This document shows, piece after piece, positions 1 to 8,038 of a stretch of 64,000 nt of DNA; position 1 is the first letter of the stretch; the number at the start of each line of letters is the position of its first letter. The notes below the pieces were generated by a model. The model saw nothing but the letters and a program-made list of their open reading frames with translations. It did not search any database and was not told the DNA's origin. The stretch covers positions 1,922,001-1,986,000 of the forward strand of contig OY760867.2 of assembly GCA_963664035.2 (NCBI GenBank). Reading direction: 5' to 3'. Source of the DNA: G958296245 sp963664035. GTDB lineage: Bacteria > Chloroflexota > Dehalococcoidia > Lucifugimonadales > G958296245. The translations under genes and the position numbers were made by a program.

Positions 1-821
1 GAGAGCTTCAGGTCGGCGCCGCCGGTGATGTTGAAGAGCACGCCGGTCGCGCCCTCGACGGAGACGTCGAGCAGCGGGTTGGAGATCGCCTGCTGCGCGG
101 CCTCCTTGGCCCTGCTCTCGCCGACGCCCCAGCCTATGGACATCCAGGCGGGTCCCGCGTTCTTCATCACGGCCTGCACGTCCGCGAAGTCGAGGTTGAT
201 CTGGCCGGGCACGGTGACCAGCTCGGCTATGGACTGTACTCCCAGCCTGAGCACGTCGTCCGCCATCCGGAAGGCGTTGTCCGCGGTGATCTCCTCCTTG
301 CAGATGACGTGCAGCCGCTCGTTGGGGATGACCAGGAGGGTGTCGACGTTGTCCTTGAGGCGTTCGATCCCCTGCTCGGCTGAGCGCATCCGCCGCAGGC
401 CCTCGAAGGCGAACGGGGTTGTGACGACGCCGACCGTCAAGGCCCCGGTCTCCTGGGCGATCTGCGCGATCACCGGCGCCGCGCCGGTGCCCGTTCCGCC
501 GCCCATGCCGGCCGCAACGAACACCATGTCCGTGTCGCGGAGGGTCTCGTGCAGCTCCTCGCGGCTTTCCTCGGCGGCCCCCATGCCCATGTCGGGGTTG
601 CCCCCGACTCCGTTGCCGGCCGTTAGCTGCTCGCCGATCGCGACCCGCATCGGCACGTCGCATAGCAGGAGCGCCTGCGCGTCCGTGTTGATCACGACGT
701 ACTCGGCGCCTGGAGTCCGCTCCCGGAACATCCGGGACACGGCGTTCGAGCCGCCGCCCCCGACTCCGACAACCTTGATAGCTACTGACGGTCCCTTCAG
801 ATCGCTGCTGTCCTGTATCAT
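1..821 (-). CDS. ftsZ: Cell division protein FtsZ (C-terminus beyond window)
   Basis: Tubulin-like GTPase that polymerises into the cytokinetic Z ring. About 273 N-terminal residues are visible. They include the nucleotide-binding N-terminus (GVGGGGSNAV, residues 19-28), the tubulin signature GGGTGTG at 107-113, and the T7 synergy loop N209-L-D211-F-A-D214. The ATG at 821-819 shares one base with the ftsA stop (TGATG) and has a GGGAGGA ribosome binding site inside the ftsA tail, so translation is probably coupled. The C-terminus, including any FtsA-binding tail, lies outside the window. It is clearly distinct from the second FtsZ at 61.6 kb and is probably the main division FtsZ because of its ftsA linkage. 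Confidence 0.97.
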   Translation of the reverse strand, partial: MIQDSSDLKGPSVAIKVVGVGGGGSNAVSRMFRERTPGAEYVVINTDAQALLLCDVPMRVAIGEQLTAGNGVGGNPDMGMGAAEESREELHETLRDTDMVFVAAGMGGGTGTGAAPVIAQIAQETGALTVGVVTTPFAFEGLRRMRSAEQGIERLKDNVDTLLVIPNERLHVICKEEITADNAFRMADDVLRLGVQSIAELVTVPGQINLDFADVQAVMKNAGPAWMSIGWGVGESRAKEAAQQAISNPLLDVSVEGATGVLFNITGGADLKL

Positions 822-2119
822 CAGTTCCTCCCTTTCCCATTTCTCCGCGAGAAGAGTACCCGGAGCGGACCCATCAGGCCGCCTCGGGGTTTCGGTTCCA
901 CGGTGTTCTTAGAGCCGTTGCCGTGTCCGTTCGTAGAGCCGTTCGATGACGGAGAGTACTCCGTGGCCGCCCACGTAAGGATGCCGATCGCCGTCGCGTA
1001 CACGGGGTCGCTGAGTTCCTCTATCTCCTGGGGGTCGCCGCCGCTGGGGCTGGGCGCCCCCGCGCGCACCGGGCAGCCGAGGTTGCGCTCGATCACGCCG
1101 GCCAGCCCGGGCAATCTCGACGCGCCGCCGGTCAAAACGATCTTCGGCTCGTCCCCGAGGTCCAGTTCGACTTCCTTCAGGCTGATTGCCACGAGGCGCG
1201 CCAGTTCTTGGGCGCGTTCGCGCATGAGCTGGCACAACTCCATACGGGGTACCTGGAGCTCGATGTCCCGGTCGACGACCGGCAGGGAGAGCTGCTCTTC
1301 GAAGTCTATGTTGCTCTGAAGCTCGGTGGTCCCGTACTTGAGCTTTGCTGCCTCGGCGGCCTCGAAAGTCGTGTTGAACGCGACCACGATGTCGTTGGTG
1401 AACTGCCAGCCGCCGACGGGGATGACCTTGGAATAGTGTATTCGCCCCCTGCGGAACGCCACGAGGTCGGTGGTGCCGCCTCCGACGTCGATGAGTACGG
1501 CCCCTCGCTCCTTCTCCGCCGGGGTCAGCACGGCGAGGCCGCTGGCCAGCGGCTCGAACACCAGGTGCTCCACCTGGACGCCCGCCTTGGCGACGGTCTG
1601 TTCGAGCTTGTCGAGGAAGACGGAGTCGCCCGTCACCACGTGGGACTCGACCTGCACGTTGTCGCTGTGCATGCCGAGGGGGTTGACCAGGCCGTCGTGG
1701 CCGTCCACCGAGTAGCTCGTCTTGACGGCGTGGATCATCTGCCGGCCCGCGCTGTTGGCGGCTCCGACCAGCGCCTTCGGGTCCTCCCGGAGCGCGTCGG
1801 CGGTGAGGACGTTGTACGTCGTCTCGGGCGGGTCCAGCCGGTCGCGCCGGTTGACGTAGCTGACGTGTGCGCCGCTCACCCCCACGAATGCCGAGGCGAT
1901 CGCGACCCCAGTCTTTCCCCGCGCCTGCTCCACGGACTCCCTGATGGACCTCTCCGCCGCCTCGGCGTCAAAGACGTTGCCCTTCTTGAGGCCGGTGCAT
2001 GGCACGGAGCTGAAGCCCATCACCTGGACCCCGTCCGGGCCTCTCTTGCGGCCCACTACGGTGCAGACCTTTGTCGTTCCAACGTCTATGGCCGCTATGG
2101 CCTGTGGTGTTTGAATCAT
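821..2119 (-). CDS. ftsA: Cell division protein FtsA
   Basis: Actin-like ATPase of about 432 residues that tethers FtsZ filaments to the membrane. Visible motifs are the phosphate-1 loop AIDVGTTKV near residue 10, phosphate-2 IDVGGGTTDL in mid-protein and the adenosine motif LTGGASRLPG near residue 340. The basic C-terminus (LFSRRNGKGRN), after a Ser/Asn/Gly-rich stretch, fits the membrane-targeting helix position. The ATG at 2119 is preferred over upstream in-frame codons because the family starts just before IDVGTT, and GGAG lies about 10 bases upstream. It sits 19 bp after rsmH and overlaps ftsZ by one base. No ftsQ, murC or ddl lies between rsmH and ftsA. Confidence 0.96.
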   Translation of the reverse strand: MIQTPQAIAAIDVGTTKVCTVVGRKRGPDGVQVMGFSSVPCTGLKKGNVFDAEAAERSIRESVEQARGKTGVAIASAFVGVSGAHVSYVNRRDRLDPPETTYNVLTADALREDPKALVGAANSAGRQMIHAVKTSYSVDGHDGLVNPLGMHSDNVQVESHVVTGDSVFLDKLEQTVAKAGVQVEHLVFEPLASGLAVLTPAEKERGAVLIDVGGGTTDLVAFRRGRIHYSKVIPVGGWQFTNDIVVAFNTTFEAAEAAKLKYGTTELQSNIDFEEQLSLPVVDRDIELQVPRMELCQLMRERAQELARLVAISLKEVELDLGDEPKIVLTGGASRLPGLAGVIERNLGCPVRAGAPSPSGGDPQEIEELSDPVYATAIGILTWAATEYSPSSNGSTNGHGNGSKNTVEPKPRGGLMGPLRVLFSRRNGKGRN

Positions 2120-2138
2120 GTGGGCGCTCCGTGGTGTT

Positions 2139-3125
2139 CTATATCCTCTCGGCGACTCTGAGAAGCGCGCTGCGGCTGCGCGGGTTGGCCCGCGTCTCGG
2201 TGGCGGAGGGCCGCTCCACCCTGCGCGTGACCGGCGCAAGGCTAGGGGTGTGGTCGCAGACGCACGCCGGGGCGTCCGGGGGGCACACGCAGGAGGCGCT
2301 TTCGCGTCTCATGAACTCCTTGACGACCCTGTCCTCGAGGGAGTGGTAGCTGACGACGGCCAACCTGCCGCCTGGCGCCAGCGCGTCGACGGCCTCCTCC
2401 AGGCCGGACCGCAGCCTGTCCAGCTCGCGGTTGACCGCGATGCGCAGGGCCTGGAATACCCGCGTCGCCGGATGGGTCTTGCCCCTGGGGCGCCGTATCG
2501 CCGACGCGACTACGCCGGCAAGCTGCGCCGTCGTCTCGACGGGCCGCGCCCTGACGATGGCGCGGGCCAGCCGGCGCGCCCCCGGCTCCTCGCCGTGCAC
2601 GCGAATGATCCCGGCCAGCTCTTTCTCCGAGCCGCGGTTCACCAGCGCGTAGGCGTCCAACTCCTGCCTCCGGTCGAAGCGCATGTCCAGGCGTCCTTCC
2701 TTCTGGAAGCTGAATCCCCTGTTTCCAGACTCGATTTGCAGCGTCGAAACCCCCAGATCGAAAAGTATGCCGTCCATGGGCCGGAACCCCGTCTCCCTCG
2801 CTATGCGCCCAAGCGCCTCGTAGCTGTCCCGCACTACCACCGCTTGCATCCCGGCCCTTTCTAGTCTCTCCCTGGCCCTGGCGACCGCCTCGGCGTCCAG
2901 GTCGATTCCCAACAGTCTCGGCGGTGGACTCACCGCCCCAAGTATCTCCAGCGCGTGGCCGCCGTCGCCTATCGTGCAGTCGACGTATGCGCCGCCCGGC
3001 CTTATCCTCAGCCCCCGCAGCACCTCTCCGACCATTACCGGCCGATGCGGCGCAACCCTGTCGGTCAACGCCTCACCTGCTGCCGTGATACACTTGCCAA
3101 AGCTGCCGCCGCGGGCCGAATCCAA
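2139..3125 (-). CDS. rsmH: 16S rRNA (cytosine(1402)-N(4))-methyltransferase RsmH
   Basis: SAM-dependent methyltransferase that N4-methylates C1402 of 16S rRNA in the P site (formerly MraW). The N-terminal HRPVMVGEVL and the VDCTIGDGGHALEIL motif I are diagnostic, as are GILFDLGVSTLQI, the LDMRFD segment and the SYHSLEDRVVK motif. The start is uncertain. The ATG at 3125 gives 328 residues with about 25 more than usual before HRPVM. A TTG about 19 residues further in, preceded by GGTGAGG, would give a more typical N-terminus. It heads the cluster rsmH-ftsA-ftsZ. In most bacteria it is followed by ftsL, ftsI and mur genes, which are absent here. Confidence 0.95.
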   Translation of the reverse strand: MDSARGGSFGKCITAAGEALTDRVAPHRPVMVGEVLRGLRIRPGGAYVDCTIGDGGHALEILGAVSPPPRLLGIDLDAEAVARARERLERAGMQAVVVRDSYEALGRIARETGFRPMDGILFDLGVSTLQIESGNRGFSFQKEGRLDMRFDRRQELDAYALVNRGSEKELAGIIRVHGEEPGARRLARAIVRARPVETTAQLAGVVASAIRRPRGKTHPATRVFQALRIAVNRELDRLRSGLEEAVDALAPGGRLAVVSYHSLEDRVVKEFMRRESASCVCPPDAPACVCDHTPSLAPVTRRVERPSATETRANPRSRSALLRVAERI

Positions 3126-3237
3126 CTACTGCCAACTTCGCCTCGGAGTTTCCCAGAGTGCCCCGAAGCGACGCAAGCGGTTTTGAGTGCCCGTTTGAGA
3201 TGTTTTTTGTACAGAGGATAGACTCGGGATTAGTGAG

Positions 3238-3747
3238 ATGTCCGAACAGGCCGGGGACCCCTTCCGCGTTGCCATACTGACCGTCAGCGACGCCGGCTCC
3301 AAGGGCGAGCGCGCCGATACCAGCGGCGACGCCGTCAGCGAGATCGCCGCCGCCGCTGGGCTCCTGGAGGTCGAGCGCGCCATCGTGCCCGACGAGGCGG
3401 ACCTCGTCTCGGCGCGGCTGGCCCAGTGGTGCGACGGCGGCGGCGTGGACGTCGTGCTCACTACCGGAGGCACCGGCCTGGGGCCCCGCGACGTGACCCC
3501 GGAGGCTACCAGGGCGGTCATAGAGGTGGAGGTCCCGGGCATCGCGGAGGCCATGAGGATGGAGACGCTGGCGAAGACGCCCTTCGCCATGCTCAGCCGC
3601 TCCGTCGCCGGCGCCAGGTCGGGCTGCCTCATAGTCAATCTCCCCGGGAGCCCGACAGGCGTCAGGGAGTGCCTCGAGGTCGCCATGCCCGCCATCCCCC
3701 ACGCGCTGGAGATGCTGAAGGGGTGGAGGACCCACGCCGGCGGCTGA
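3238..3747 (+). CDS. Molybdenum cofactor biosynthesis protein, MogA/MoaB family
   Basis: A 169-residue MPT-binding domain protein, probably acting in molybdopterin adenylylation or molybdenum insertion. The family motifs are VAILTVSDAGSKGERADTSG near the N-terminus, LTTGGTGLGPRDVTPEAT in the middle and IVNLPGSPTGVRECLE near the C-terminus. The length is typical of stand-alone MoaB/MogA (about 160-180). Its TGA stop overlaps the trmD ATG (TGATG at 3745-3749), so the two are translationally coupled although functionally unrelated. It is transcribed divergently from rsmH. A weak promoter-like stretch (TTGAGA then GATAGA) precedes it near 3200-3230. MogA and MoaB cannot be separated by eye. Confidence 0.9.
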   Translation: MSEQAGDPFRVAILTVSDAGSKGERADTSGDAVSEIAAAAGLLEVERAIVPDEADLVSARLAQWCDGGGVDVVLTTGGTGLGPRDVTPEATRAVIEVEVPGIAEAMRMETLAKTPFAMLSRSVAGARSGCLIVNLPGSPTGVRECLEVAMPAIPHALEMLKGWRTHAGG

Positions 3748-4478
3748 TGCGCTTCCACGTCCTGACCCTATTCCCGCGCATGTTCGACAGCCCCCTGTCC
3801 GGCGGCGTCATCGAGCGGGCGCGCGCCTCCGGCCTGCTGGACGTAAGGGTCCACGACATCCGCGACCACGCCCACGATCGCCACCGCACCGTCGACGACT
3901 ACCCATTCGGCGGCGGCCCTGGGATGCTGATGAAGCCCGCTCCCCTCTTCGAGGCCGTGGAGGCGGTCACGGCGACCCTGGAGGGCGACTCTCCCGTCGT
4001 CCTCCTCTCTCCGCAGGGTAGGAGGTTCACGCAGCGGATAGCTGAGGATATGGCGCGTCTCGAAGACCTGGTGCTGGTCTGCGGGCGCTACGAGGGCGTT
4101 GACGAACGGGTGCGCCGACGCCTCGCCACCGACGAGATCAGCATCGGCGACTACGTCCTCAGCGGCGGCGAGCTGGCCGCCATGGTCGTCATAGAGGCGG
4201 TGGGGCGGCTCGTGCCGGGGGTGGTCGGCAGCGCCGAGTCGACGCTGAGCGACTCGTTCACCACGGGCCTGCTGGAGCATCCCCAGTACACCAGGCCCGC
4301 CGAGTTCAGGGGCTGGACGGTGCCCGAGGCGCTGCTGTCCGGCGACCACGCGCGGATAGCCCGCTGGCACCGCCGCGAGTCCCTGCGGCGCACCTACGAG
4401 CGCCGCCCCGACCTCCTGGAGAGCGCCCCCCTGACCGCCGAAGACCGCGAGTTCCTGGAATCTCTCCGCGAGCCGTGA
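3747..4478 (+). CDS. trmD: tRNA (guanine(37)-N(1))-methyltransferase TrmD
   Basis: SPOUT-class methyltransferase of 243 residues that makes m1G37 in tRNAs to prevent +1 frameshifting. The start MRFHVLTLFPRMFDSPL, the DDYPFGGGPGMLMKP segment, LVCGRYEGVDERV, and the SIGDYVLSGGELAAMVVIEA trefoil-knot region are all diagnostic. The start at 3747 matches the family N-terminus and overlaps the upstream stop. TrmD is usually followed directly by rplS. Here rplS begins 5.8 kb downstream, after two long secreted-protein genes. Neither rimM nor rpsP lies upstream. Confidence 0.97.
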   Translation: MRFHVLTLFPRMFDSPLSGGVIERARASGLLDVRVHDIRDHAHDRHRTVDDYPFGGGPGMLMKPAPLFEAVEAVTATLEGDSPVVLLSPQGRRFTQRIAEDMARLEDLVLVCGRYEGVDERVRRRLATDEISIGDYVLSGGELAAMVVIEAVGRLVPGVVGSAESTLSDSFTTGLLEHPQYTRPAEFRGWTVPEALLSGDHARIARWHRRESLRRTYERRPDLLESAPLTAEDREFLESLREP

Positions 4479-4530
4479 CGCCGATTTCTACACGCTGAAT
4501 GGGCTACATATTTCGATATATGGTGAATTA

Positions 4531-4558
4531 TTGACAAACGTGGGTGAGGTGATAGGAT
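4531..4558 (+). promoter_or_regulatory. Candidate sigma-70 promoter upstream of the 1126-residue secreted protein
   Basis: A perfect -35 hexamer TTGACA (4531-4536) is followed, after a 16-bp spacer, by TAGGAT (4553-4558), which matches four of six -10 bases. It lies in a locally AT-rich gap about 80 bp before the ATG at 4639. Pattern match only. Confidence 0.4.
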
Positions 4559-4638
4559 CATCTCATCGGTTGGCGGTATCCCCCGTATTGCGTTGAAACC
4601 GGTCTGAGTGCTGACGTAGCTGTGGAAAGGGGTCTGTA

Positions 4639-7600
4639 ATGGCCCACCGCACCATCGTCGTCGGTCTGCTGGCGCTCTCCTGCGTCGTCATCCTGCTGCT
4701 TGCGGCCACCGCGCTGGGGCAGGAGGAGGAAGAGGACGAGGGCAAGCCCAGCGACATATGCAACCCTCCTATCGAGCCCATCAATTGGCCCATCTGTTTC
4801 CCACCTACGCCCACGCCGAGACCCACTGCTACGCCCACCTCCACGCCGAGGCCTACCGCCACGCCGGTATCGCCGCCATGCGACATCGACCTTGACCCCT
4901 GGTTGTGCTATACGCCCGTGCCTTCCACCGCTACGCCCACGCCAAGACCGCCAACCGCCACGCCCACGCCAAGACCGCCAACCGCCACGCCTACGCCGAG
5001 ACCGCCAACCGCCACGCCTACGCCTAGGCCCCCAACCGCTACGCCCACGCCGTCGCTGCCGAGTCCGCCGGCGCCCTCGAGCGTGGGGGCGAGTCCCTCG
5101 GGCAAGAACGCTATCACGGTTAGCTGGGGTTCGCGCAGCGGCATATTGCGGTACTGGGTGCAGCGAAGAGCCGGCCTGACCGGCCCGTGGACCACGGTCA
5201 GCTCCTACGTGTACGGGACGAGCCGCACGGTCTCCGGGCTTTCGTGCGGAACGACCTACTACTTCAGGGTTCGCGCTCTCGGCAACGGGTCCAAGTACAG
5301 CTACTCATGGAGCTCGTGGTCGTACACGTCCGCGACGATAAGCTGCGCGACGGCTACGCCTACACCTACACCTACACCTACACCTACACCTACGGCGACG
5401 GTGACGCCCACGCCTACACGTACGCCCACACCTACGGCTACCCGTCGAGGCAGGGTGGCCCCTGCCAGCCTCACCATAGACGTGGGTGCAACGACGACGG
5501 TATACGCATACGACGTGCATCCAAGCGACCTGGAGGTAGAGTTCTGGATCAGCGGCCCGATTCACGTCGAAGGCAAGTGTACGTCACAGGCGAGCACGGA
5601 TGGGTATCCGGTGCATTCCAAGTTCACGGCGGAGGGCTGCTCGCCGGGGACTGCCACGGTGAAGCTGCTGGCGAGTAGCGACAATGCGGAGTTGGACAGC
5701 ACGACCATCACGGTCCGGGCGGCTACCCCTCCTTCCAACAAGCCTCCGACCATTAGCGGCCTTGCCTCTATCTCATACAAGGAGGACCGTAAGGACTCTG
5801 TGACGAAGTACACCGCCGCCGACCCAGACGAAGGCGACAAGGTCACGTTGACGCTCAAGAGCGGCGGCGACAATGACCTGTTCAGCATCGGCTCTACCAG
5901 CGGCACTCTGAGCTTCGTGTCATTCCCGGACTACGAGAAGCCGCAGGACGTCGGTAAAGACAACGTCTACAACATCACGGTGGTGGCAACCGACGACGGC
6001 TCCCCCAACAAGTCCGCGCACAAGGCCGTCACCGTCACGGTCACCAACGTGAACGAGTCTCCAACCATTAGCGGCTCTACCTCTGTCTCATACGAGGAGA
6101 ATCTTACGGACTCTGTGGCGACGTACACCGCCACAGACCCGGAGAAAGACAAGATCACCTGGACGCTCAAGAGCGGCGGCGACAATGGCAGGTTCAGCAT
6201 CGACGCCAGCGGCGCCCTGAGCTTCGCATCATCCCCGGACTACGAGAAGCCGCAGGACGTGGGAAAGAACAACGTCTACAACATCACGGTGAAGGCGACC
6301 GACGACGGCTCCCCCAAGAAGTCTGCGGAGAAGGCCATGACCGTCACGGTTACGGACGTGAAGCCGCCTGGCAAGCTTGGAGCGCCCACCGTCACGAGCG
6401 GCGGCCAGAGCAGCCTGAATGTAAGCTGGTCGGCGCCGTCGAACACTGGGCCGCCGATTACAGGCTACGGAGTCCAGTACCGCAAGGGCAGCAGCGGGTC
6501 GTTCACGAACGCATCTCACAGCGGCACTGGGACCACCGCGACGATCTCCGGTCTCGATGCTGGGACCAGCTACCAGGTGCAGGTGCGCGCCACGAACGAT
6601 GAGGGGAATGGCGCTTGGTCGAACTCGGGAAGCGGCAGCACGGCCCCATCGGACACACCCACGCCCGCGCCGACATCTACGCCTACGCCCAGCGCGTGGC
6701 TGGAGCCCGACCCGGACACTGTGAACTTCCGAACGGACGGTCTGTGGCGCGCATTCACCGTGCGCTCCAACGTCCCCGTCAAGGTGGTCGTCAACACGTC
6801 GAATCAGAACCTGCGGCTAGGAGAACGCAGCGGGGGGATATGCCCCGGGGATGCGCTTAACAGGTCGATCCAACGAAGTAACGGTCAGATGGTCTACCTT
6901 CTCAGTTGCCTGACCGGGACCGGAACTGTGGAGTTGCGCCACGGCACGACGGTACTGAAGACGTACTCATTCACGATCAATCCGTTATGCACTATAGAGG
7001 ATCTCAACCCCATGGCCCTGCCCTACGATGGCACTCTCACCCACCCCGGCGATTGGGGCAACCCATGCCAGTACTTGCGTTTCAACATCGCGGACCCCAC
7101 CGTCGGGCACGTCATCATCGACCTGAATGGCGCGGGGCTAGATACTATGCTCACCCTGTACGAGGGAGGAAGTCTAACGTCAATGACGAGGCTCGCGTAC
7201 AACGACGACAACCCCGAAGTCACTACAGTCGCCTCCCGGATCGGTAGGAAGCTGCCACCCGGGTCCTACATCGTCAAGGCCGAGCTCAAGAGGCCGGCAG
7301 ATGCCACGTCCTCAAAGGCCCTGACTCTGACGCTGAACAGCAAGAAGCTCATTCCCCACGGAGGCGACCACCAGGCCGACCACACGGCGGCGTACACGAT
7401 AGGCCCCATGCCGACGGCGACGCCGCCTGCCGGCCTTCCGGATCCGGGTCCCATCATCTCGAAGGCCATAACGGACGGCATGGCGGAGTGGAACAGCAAG
7501 GCGGGCGGGACGACCGGGACGTGGCCTGACGTCAAATTCTGCCCGCACCCGTGCGGCAGGAACGCCGACGGGTTCGTGATCGACGTCAGGGTGGAGGCGT

Positions 7601-8019
7601 CAAGGTCCGCGTGCAAGACAACCATCGCCTGCGCCAAGATACGAAAGACAGCGGCCACGGGCGGCAACGGACGGCACATAGTCTCGTCGTCCGTCGTCAT
7701 CGAGCAGCCTGCCATCGAGGTGAACAGGAATACGGGCCTCCTGACGTCCTGGTGGTGGACCGACAACCCACACCTTGACGGGTGGGAGGTAACACTGGCT
7801 TCAGGTGATAAGTACACCTACTGGTACCTGCCCTCAACGATGCTTCACGAGCTTGGCCACGTCCTGGGGCTGGACGACCTGTACAACATAACCGGACGTC
7901 CATTCCGCGGTTCTTCCCTGATGGACTCCCCCGGCACGAGGTCGTCGATACCAACGTTCGACGTGAACTACCTGCACCAGGTCTACCGGCAGCACGGCGG
8001 GGAACGCCATGGGCCGTGA
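4639..8019 (+). CDS. Secreted multidomain metzincin-like metalloprotease with FN3 and cadherin-like domains
   Basis: A 1126-residue exported protein with an N-terminal signal peptide (MAHRTIVVGLLALSC, cleavage near ATALGQ). In order: Thr-Pro linker with repeated RPPTATPTP (53-141); fibronectin III (about 142-236); second TP linker (238-272); small beta domain with two Cys (272-366); two cadherin-like repeats with DPDEGD/DPEKD acidic motifs (368-575); second FN3 (577-672); short TP linker; beta domain (688-782); PPC-like domain (783-890); C-terminal protease (935-1125). The protease has HELGHVLGLDD, where H1070, E1071, H1074, G1077 and D1080 fit HExxHxxGxxD, and a Met-turn candidate at M1095 (SLMDSPG). 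Substrate unknown. It lies between trmD and rplS and almost touches the next lipoprotein gene. Confidence 0.85.
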   Translation: MAHRTIVVGLLALSCVVILLLAATALGQEEEEDEGKPSDICNPPIEPINWPICFPPTPTPRPTATPTSTPRPTATPVSPPCDIDLDPWLCYTPVPSTATPTPRPPTATPTPRPPTATPTPRPPTATPTPRPPTATPTPSLPSPPAPSSVGASPSGKNAITVSWGSRSGILRYWVQRRAGLTGPWTTVSSYVYGTSRTVSGLSCGTTYYFRVRALGNGSKYSYSWSSWSYTSATISCATATPTPTPTPTPTPTATVTPTPTRTPTPTATRRGRVAPASLTIDVGATTTVYAYDVHPSDLEVEFWISGPIHVEGKCTSQASTDGYPVHSKFTAEGCSPGTATVKLLASSDNAELDSTTITVRAATPPSNKPPTISGLASISYKEDRKDSVTKYTAADPDEGDKVTLTLKSGGDNDLFSIGSTSGTLSFVSFPDYEKPQDVGKDNVYNITVVATDDGSPNKSAHKAVTVTVTNVNESPTISGSTSVSYEENLTDSVATYTATDPEKDKITWTLKSGGDNGRFSIDASGALSFASSPDYEKPQDVGKNNVYNITVKATDDGSPKKSAEKAMTVTVTDVKPPGKLGAPTVTSGGQSSLNVSWSAPSNTGPPITGYGVQYRKGSSGSFTNASHSGTGTTATISGLDAGTSYQVQVRATNDEGNGAWSNSGSGSTAPSDTPTPAPTSTPTPSAWLEPDPDTVNFRTDGLWRAFTVRSNVPVKVVVNTSNQNLRLGERSGGICPGDALNRSIQRSNGQMVYLLSCLTGTGTVELRHGTTVLKTYSFTINPLCTIEDLNPMALPYDGTLTHPGDWGNPCQYLRFNIADPTVGHVIIDLNGAGLDTMLTLYEGGSLTSMTRLAYNDDNPEVTTVASRIGRKLPPGSYIVKAELKRPADATSSKALTLTLNSKKLIPHGGDHQADHTAAYTIGPMPTATPPAGLPDPGPIISKAITDGMAEWNSKAGGTTGTWPDVKFCPHPCGRNADGFVIDVRVEASRSACKTTIACAKIRKTAATGGNGRHIVSSSVVIEQPAIEVNRNTGLLTSWWWTDNPHLDGWEVTLASGDKYTYWYLPSTMLHELGHVLGLDDLYNITGRPFRGSSLMDSPGTRSSIPTFDVNYLHQVYRQHGGERHGP

Positions 8020-8038
8020 CGTTACAGGGAGAACTGCG

